20,000 bases of DNA from Bigelowiella natans CCMP2755 (lineage: Eukaryota; Cercozoa; Chlorarachniophyceae): assembly GCA_000320545.1 (NCBI GenBank), contig ADNK01002524.1, positions 1 to 20,000 on the forward strand, read 5' to 3'. Shown one piece after another: positions 16,845-20,000 of the stretch; position 1 is the first letter of the stretch, and each line of letters opens with the position of its first letter. The notes under the pieces are model-generated. The model was not told where the DNA came from and did no database searches. It saw only the letters and a list, made by a program, of their open reading frames with translations. A program made the translations under genes and the position numbers.

Positions 16845-18467
16845 TCATACAACTTTTTCCAATGATTTGTTCGGCACGAGATACACATAAACCAATTTGA
16901 CGTCGCCTGGAATTTCCATAATTCCTAATCTTCTAATCATATCAGCGAAATGTTTGATGTTCCCTTGATACTTTACTAATGTCTTTACGTTACCAAGGTC
17001 CCCCATGGTTTTAAAAGTCGGCTCGGAGACTGTCACGTCAAACACATACAACGTCATGTCGTCTAAGATTGCAAAGTCCACACAAGGAAAGTTTGGATCC
17101 CGATAGTTGGTGGCCATGACATTGCGTTCGATAGGCCACCAATCTCGCCTAGCAATCTCCATTTCTCCTGGGAAAGACATGCTGATGTTGTGTTTCAGTT
17201 TCCCATCCTCAATAGACCCTGCGCGCACCCTTGCTCCTACTTGTAGAATTGACCCGCACAGTTCTTCAAACTTTGCCCCCGCAAAACATCGATTTCCGTT
17301 CTGAATATATTTGCAAACTTCGTTCTTCAGCAGAAGAATCTGATTCCGCTTTTGCTCTAGGTTCAGTTTACCAAAAGTGTACGGTCGCCACTTCGTCACA
17401 TATTCTGAGAAATCAGGAGATTTTGCCTTCAGGTCCACCAAGGCGTGGCTGTACTCGTCAAGACTCTCATTGAAATTCTTATCTGACTGTAAGTGTTTTG
17501 CCATTGCGTCCACAATATCCGTTTCCCGTCTCTTCATGTCCATGTCGCTACCCAGCACAAATCTCGGCGCACCGCCAACTTTCTCATATCTTTCCTTGAT
17601 TACCTTTGAAGCAATTTTGCTCTTTTTCAACAAGGTGTTCATCCCGATAAGCTCCTCAAGCGTACAAGCTGACAAATAATACACTAGTGAGACCTTCAGA
17701 TACTTAGCAATAGCCCGTTTTCGTGGAGACTGGAATATTATTAAAAATGTGTTGATCATCTTGTCTCTCAGTCCCATACAGTATCCGGTGTCTTCAATGT
17801 TGTTGCTATCGGCAAGAACCAGAGGAAGTTTACTGAGTTCTAAATACACAGCGTCATCGAGCTTGGCGAACACTCGGCACTTGCTCACATCTTTGGACAG
17901 GATCACAGCATGAGTTGTCCCAATTATCAATCCCACGTCCTCTCCTTGTTTCAGAACAACAAAAATAATATGCTGAATTTTTACCGTTTTGCCGATGCCG
18001 GGATTTCCTGTGAGTAGAACACTGTGTTTGATGCCATCAGCTCTGATTTCTGGGGTGAAATCTTTTTCTTCTGGAAGGTTGCTGAATGGGAAGTTACCAA
18101 CCCCCTTGGCACGATGTTTGTGGAAGTATCTGGCACTCTGAAGGATCTTATTGTGGACGACTCTCGTCTCCGCTCGTACCCACAACGTTTCGCCAACCAG
18201 TTCGCCCTGTCTGACCAGATCGAACTTACAACTTTTCATCACAAGCATTGCCTCGACTTTGCCCAGGTACTTCACTGGGGATGAGACCATTTCTTCTTTC
18301 TCTTTAGCATCCATTGTTTCGCCGAGATGCTCTCGAAAGAGTTTGGGTGTTTGCATCAGAAACTCTTTTAACGCTGGCCTAAGGCTCTTCTGAAGAGCTT
18401 CTTCACTCAGACGCACTTGTAATTGGATACATGATCGAAATGATGAGTCATACCGTGCGATAGTCAT
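16845..18467 (-). CDS. Crinkler/RHS-type P-loop NTPase with nuclease-like C-terminus
   Basis: 540-residue frame. Walker A is GNPGIGKT at 154-161. A Walker B-like LVLADS lies near 216-221. It continues with IIFQSPRKRAIAKYLK, the helical segment LSACTLEELIGMN near 266-276, and GGAPRFVL at 298-305. This order is typical of the Crinkler and trypanosome RHS NTPases. The C-terminal part has FAGAKFEELCGSILQVGARV near 395-414 and FPCVDFAILDD then LYVFDVTVS near 460-481. These match the restriction-endonuclease-fold domain that accompanies the NTPase, except that the usual Gln before V-T is Asp477. Known members are nuclear NTPase-nucleases, used as effectors or linked to transposons. The ATG at 18467 follows an in-frame TAA directly. 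A spliced start is also possible: acceptor ACAAG ending at 18416 joins an upstream exon at VRLSEEALQ, which would turn the first 17 residues into intron. Confidence 0.78.
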   Translation of the reverse strand: MTIARYDSSFRSCIQLQVRLSEEALQKSLRPALKEFLMQTPKLFREHLGETMDAKEKEEMVSSPVKYLGKVEAMLVMKSCKFDLVRQGELVGETLWVRAETRVVHNKILQSARYFHKHRAKGVGNFPFSNLPEEKDFTPEIRADGIKHSVLLTGNPGIGKTVKIQHIIFVVLKQGEDVGLIIGTTHAVILSKDVSKCRVFAKLDDAVYLELSKLPLVLADSNNIEDTGYCMGLRDKMINTFLIIFQSPRKRAIAKYLKVSLVYYLSACTLEELIGMNTLLKKSKIASKVIKERYEKVGGAPRFVLGSDMDMKRRETDIVDAMAKHLQSDKNFNESLDEYSHALVDLKAKSPDFSEYVTKWRPYTFGKLNLEQKRNQILLLKNEVCKYIQNGNRCFAGAKFEELCGSILQVGARVRAGSIEDGKLKHNISMSFPGEMEIARRDWWPIERNVMATNYRDPNFPCVDFAILDDMTLYVFDVTVSEPTFKTMGDLGNVKTLVKYQGNIKHFADMIRRLGIMEIPGDVKLVYVYLVPNKSLEKVV

Positions 18468-18489
18468 TTATGTACAAAACAGAAATCAC

Positions 18490-18540
18490 CTTTTGTTTCG
18501 TTTATTCGTTCGTAATCCAATATGCTTTTGCGCTTCTCCC
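18490..18540 (-). CDS. Candidate upstream exon of the Crinkler/RHS-like gene
   Basis: On the minus strand the acceptor TTGATTCAG ends at 18541. The next 51 bases read EKRKSILDYERINETK and stop at a donor, G|GTGATT. Splicing from 18490 across a 74-bp intron to 18415 gives ...NETK-VRLSEEALQKS in the frame of the main exon. The phase fit, splice sites and amino-acid composition support it. The acceptor of that second intron is weak (ATTACAAG). Confidence 0.45.
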
Positions 18541-18780
18541 CTGAATCAAATCACACCAAAATTAGAACATTAGATTATTTGCACAGGATATAGGTATGTC
18601 ATGGTCCCAAAGATGTATACAGATCCACAAACAAATGAATATTCTTGGATGTTTACGTGGAATATCTGCGGGCATTGTTCCACGTCGATGACAAAACATA
18701 CAAGAGAGAGCACGCGTGAGATGTCTGTTGAGCTAATTGGTATTTACCATGTTGTCCTTCGTGAGAAGGTGCTGATTATC
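18541..18780 (-). repeat. Duplicated exon-end plus intron block, copy A
   Basis: On the minus strand the block starts with an exon-like end, CTTCTCACGAAG, then a donor-like GTAAAT. It continues through a core at 18615-18750 that is visibly similar to copy B, and ends with taattttggtgtg and an AG. It fits an intron of about 210 bp that leads into the candidate exon at 18490-18540. The exon on its 5' side has no long open frame, so that exon is probably decayed. Confidence 0.55.
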
Positions 18781-18824
18781 ACAAAATAAATTATCGTCAG
18801 ATTATACAGTACAATATATATGTT

Positions 18825-18944
18825 AATCATCATATAATTGTGGTTACAAATCATACAGTTATGGTCACATCTTACAGTTTTCATATCATACAATTATGGG
18901 CACATCATGTCACAGCAGCTTTCATATCATATAATTATGGTCGC
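18825..18944. repeat. Four degenerate copies of an ATCATAtaATTATGGtcAC motif
   Basis: Copies lie near 18825, 18849, 18881 and 18922, each about 20-23 bp with a few substitutions and uneven spacing. The array lies between the two intron-like blocks. No gene is visible in 18781-18978 apart from this array, although a short open stretch follows the copy B acceptor. Confidence 0.6.
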
Positions 18945-18978
18945 GAAAATGTAGTCAAGGTCACAATCCATTAAAACT

Positions 18979-19255
18979 CTTGCAATACACACCAAAATTA
19001 AGAAAATAAAATGAAGAGATGAATAATCATATCGCATGTGTTGCACAAATAGCGTGAGACGATTGCTGAGCTAACATACACACTCACTTATATACGCATC
19101 CATAAAAATGAATTCTCTTGGATGTTTACGTGTAACATCTGTAGGCATTGTTCCACGTCGATGGATGACAAAACATACAAGAGAGAACACGCATGAGAGG
19201 TCTATTGAGCTAGCATGTACACTACCGCTTTGCTTCGTAAGAAGCGCCTCTTTCG
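18979..19255 (-). repeat. Duplicated exon-end plus intron block, copy B
   Basis: On the minus strand the exon end CTTCTTACGAAG is followed by a donor GTAGTG at 19225. The core (about 19090-19225) shares long identical stretches with copy A, such as ttggatgtttacgtg and ggcattgttccacgtcgatg (plus-strand sense). The block ends with taattttggtgtg and GCAAG at 18979. Compared with copy A it has a 4-base insertion in the core and a longer 3' part. The sequence after its acceptor does not resemble the exon after copy A. Confidence 0.55.
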
Positions 19256-19452
19256 CATTGAAGATGTCGATGCCCACTAGCCCATCGGCAAACTCTTTAA
19301 GCTGCGCTTCGGTCCTCGCAGCAAAATATTCTCCCGGGCAAGCAACTTTCTCGATTTTAAATTCGAACTCCCCCTTTTTTTTGTAAGAATCCTAACCACG
19401 CTTTCACTTCATCCTTTGACCAATGTTTAAGGTCCCTTCCTTCGTCGAAGCC
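19226..19452 (-). pseudogene. Candidate 5' exon of the Crinkler/RHS-like gene with a frameshift
   Basis: After an acceptor-like GGTAG ending at 19453, the minus strand reads GFDEGRDLKHWSKDEVKAWLGFLQKKG. At a run of eight A and five G (plus strand 19370-19382) the coding frame shifts. The next frame reads EFEFKIEKVACPGEYFAAR then TEAQLKEFADGLVGIDIF and EALLTKQS, up to a donor at 19225. Removing a single base from the homopolymer would join the two parts. HWSKDEVKAWL resembles the start of a SAM-type helical domain, but that is weak. The exon is probably an N-terminal part of the NTPase-nuclease gene or of a decayed paralog. The break may be a real indel or a homopolymer error. Confidence 0.5.
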
Positions 19453-19459
19453 CTACCAT

Positions 19460-19600
19460 CAATCATAATTTGTTTGAAAATGTTGAGAGGATAAGAAATG
19501 GTAGTTCAATCATAATTTGTTTGAAAATGTTGAGAGGATAAGAAATGGTAGTTCAATCATAATTTGTTTGAAAATGTTGAGAGGATAAGAAATGGTAGTT
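19460..19600. repeat. 47-bp tandem repeat, three copies
   Basis: Three identical head-to-tail 47-bp units: 19460-19506, 19507-19553 and 19554-19600. Each begins caatcataatttgtttg and ends aatggtagtt. On the minus strand each unit is pyrimidine-rich, and the array abuts the acceptor of the candidate exon at 19452, so it would lie in an intron. Absence of differences between units points to recent expansion or homogenisation. Confidence 0.97.
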
Positions 19601-20000
19601 CAAACAAACACAGAAACAGAGAGAATTCTCATGAAACGCAGTAGTAGTGTAGATCTTTTTCTAAGAACAAAATTGCCCTACTCACTTTTCCAGTCGTTTC
19701 CTCATAATTCAAAAACAAGATGTATATCGATGATGATATCAAAGACTAGTACGGATCAACTTTATATATTTTTATACATTTCCATATATATATATATATA
19801 TATTATATTCAAAACAAGATTCAAAACAGTTGACCGGAATCGAGCCAGCTGTGTTGTTTGATTCAGTTTTTTCACCTTGCTCCGCATCATCCACCTCCTA
19901 TTAACACCATTTTCAAGGGGAGGAAAAAGTTAAGTACACTGCAACCCTCCCTTCATTTTTTTATTCGCCAGCAAACCGTAGCAATGCATGATGTACACAT
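19601..20000. other. AT-rich end of the window, no gene seen
   Basis: Mostly AT-rich sequence with a TA run at about 19784-19804. A short plus-strand frame crosses the TA run and has no coding character. Further 5' exons of the minus-strand gene could lie here or beyond the window, but none could be supported. Confidence 0.35.

Noticed and set aside
19460-19600. CRISPR-like array
   Set aside because: The units are contiguous with no spacers, in a eukaryotic genome; it is a plain tandem repeat.
1-20000. tRNA and rRNA genes
   Set aside because: No cloverleaf with conserved A and B boxes and no rRNA-like core was recognised by eye; a tRNA scan would be decisive.

Overview
This window is a chromosome end of an intron-bearing eukaryote, most likely a unicellular alga or other protist. 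The left edge is a run of CCCTAA telomere repeats in the orientation expected for a left chromosome end. Short GT-AG introns, an ARF/ARL-type GTPase split into seven exons, a Copia-type LTR retrotransposon and a Crinkler/RHS-like NTPase-nuclease gene all fit that. A chlorarachniophyte such as Bigelowiella is one candidate by gene style. That is only a guess, because no species-specific marker is visible.

Layout. 11-146: telomere repeats. 147-301: subtelomeric spacer with a short direct repeat. 302-8183: a multi-exon gene for a DDE-type transposase-like protein, split by a 5.2-kb Copia element (1590-6749). The element has two near-identical LTRs, one intact 1498-residue gag-pol frame and a duplicated target site. 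Removing the element plus one target copy rejoins the transposase frame exactly, three codons before its first catalytic Asp. 8184-9655: gene-free, first GA repeats and AT-rich DNA, then a GAT/GTG triplet field holding two copies of a 20-bp palindrome. 9656-11568: ARF/ARL-like GTPase, plus strand, 176 residues. 11569-12065: spacer. 12066-13388: minus-strand, frameshifted gag-protease relic of a second retrotransposon, probably also Copia. 13389-16508: long stretch with no recognisable gene but with a perfect hairpin (14296-14321) and an imperfect inverted repeat with arms of about 113 and 132 bp (15603-15889). 16509-18540 and probably on to 19452: minus-strand Crinkler/RHS-type gene. Its main 540-residue frame ends at a TGA beyond which the same frame continues as convincing coding sequence with an intron. 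Its 5' side carries duplicated intron-like blocks, a homopolymer frameshift and a 47-bp tandem triplication.

The genes do not form a pathway. The picture is a subtelomere used as a landing zone: a DNA-transposase-like gene hit by a young retrotransposon, an old retrotransposon relic, and an RHS/Crinkler-like gene of the class that also clusters at chromosome ends in trypanosomes. One ordinary housekeeping-type GTPase lies between them. All family assignments come from reading motifs; no database search was run.
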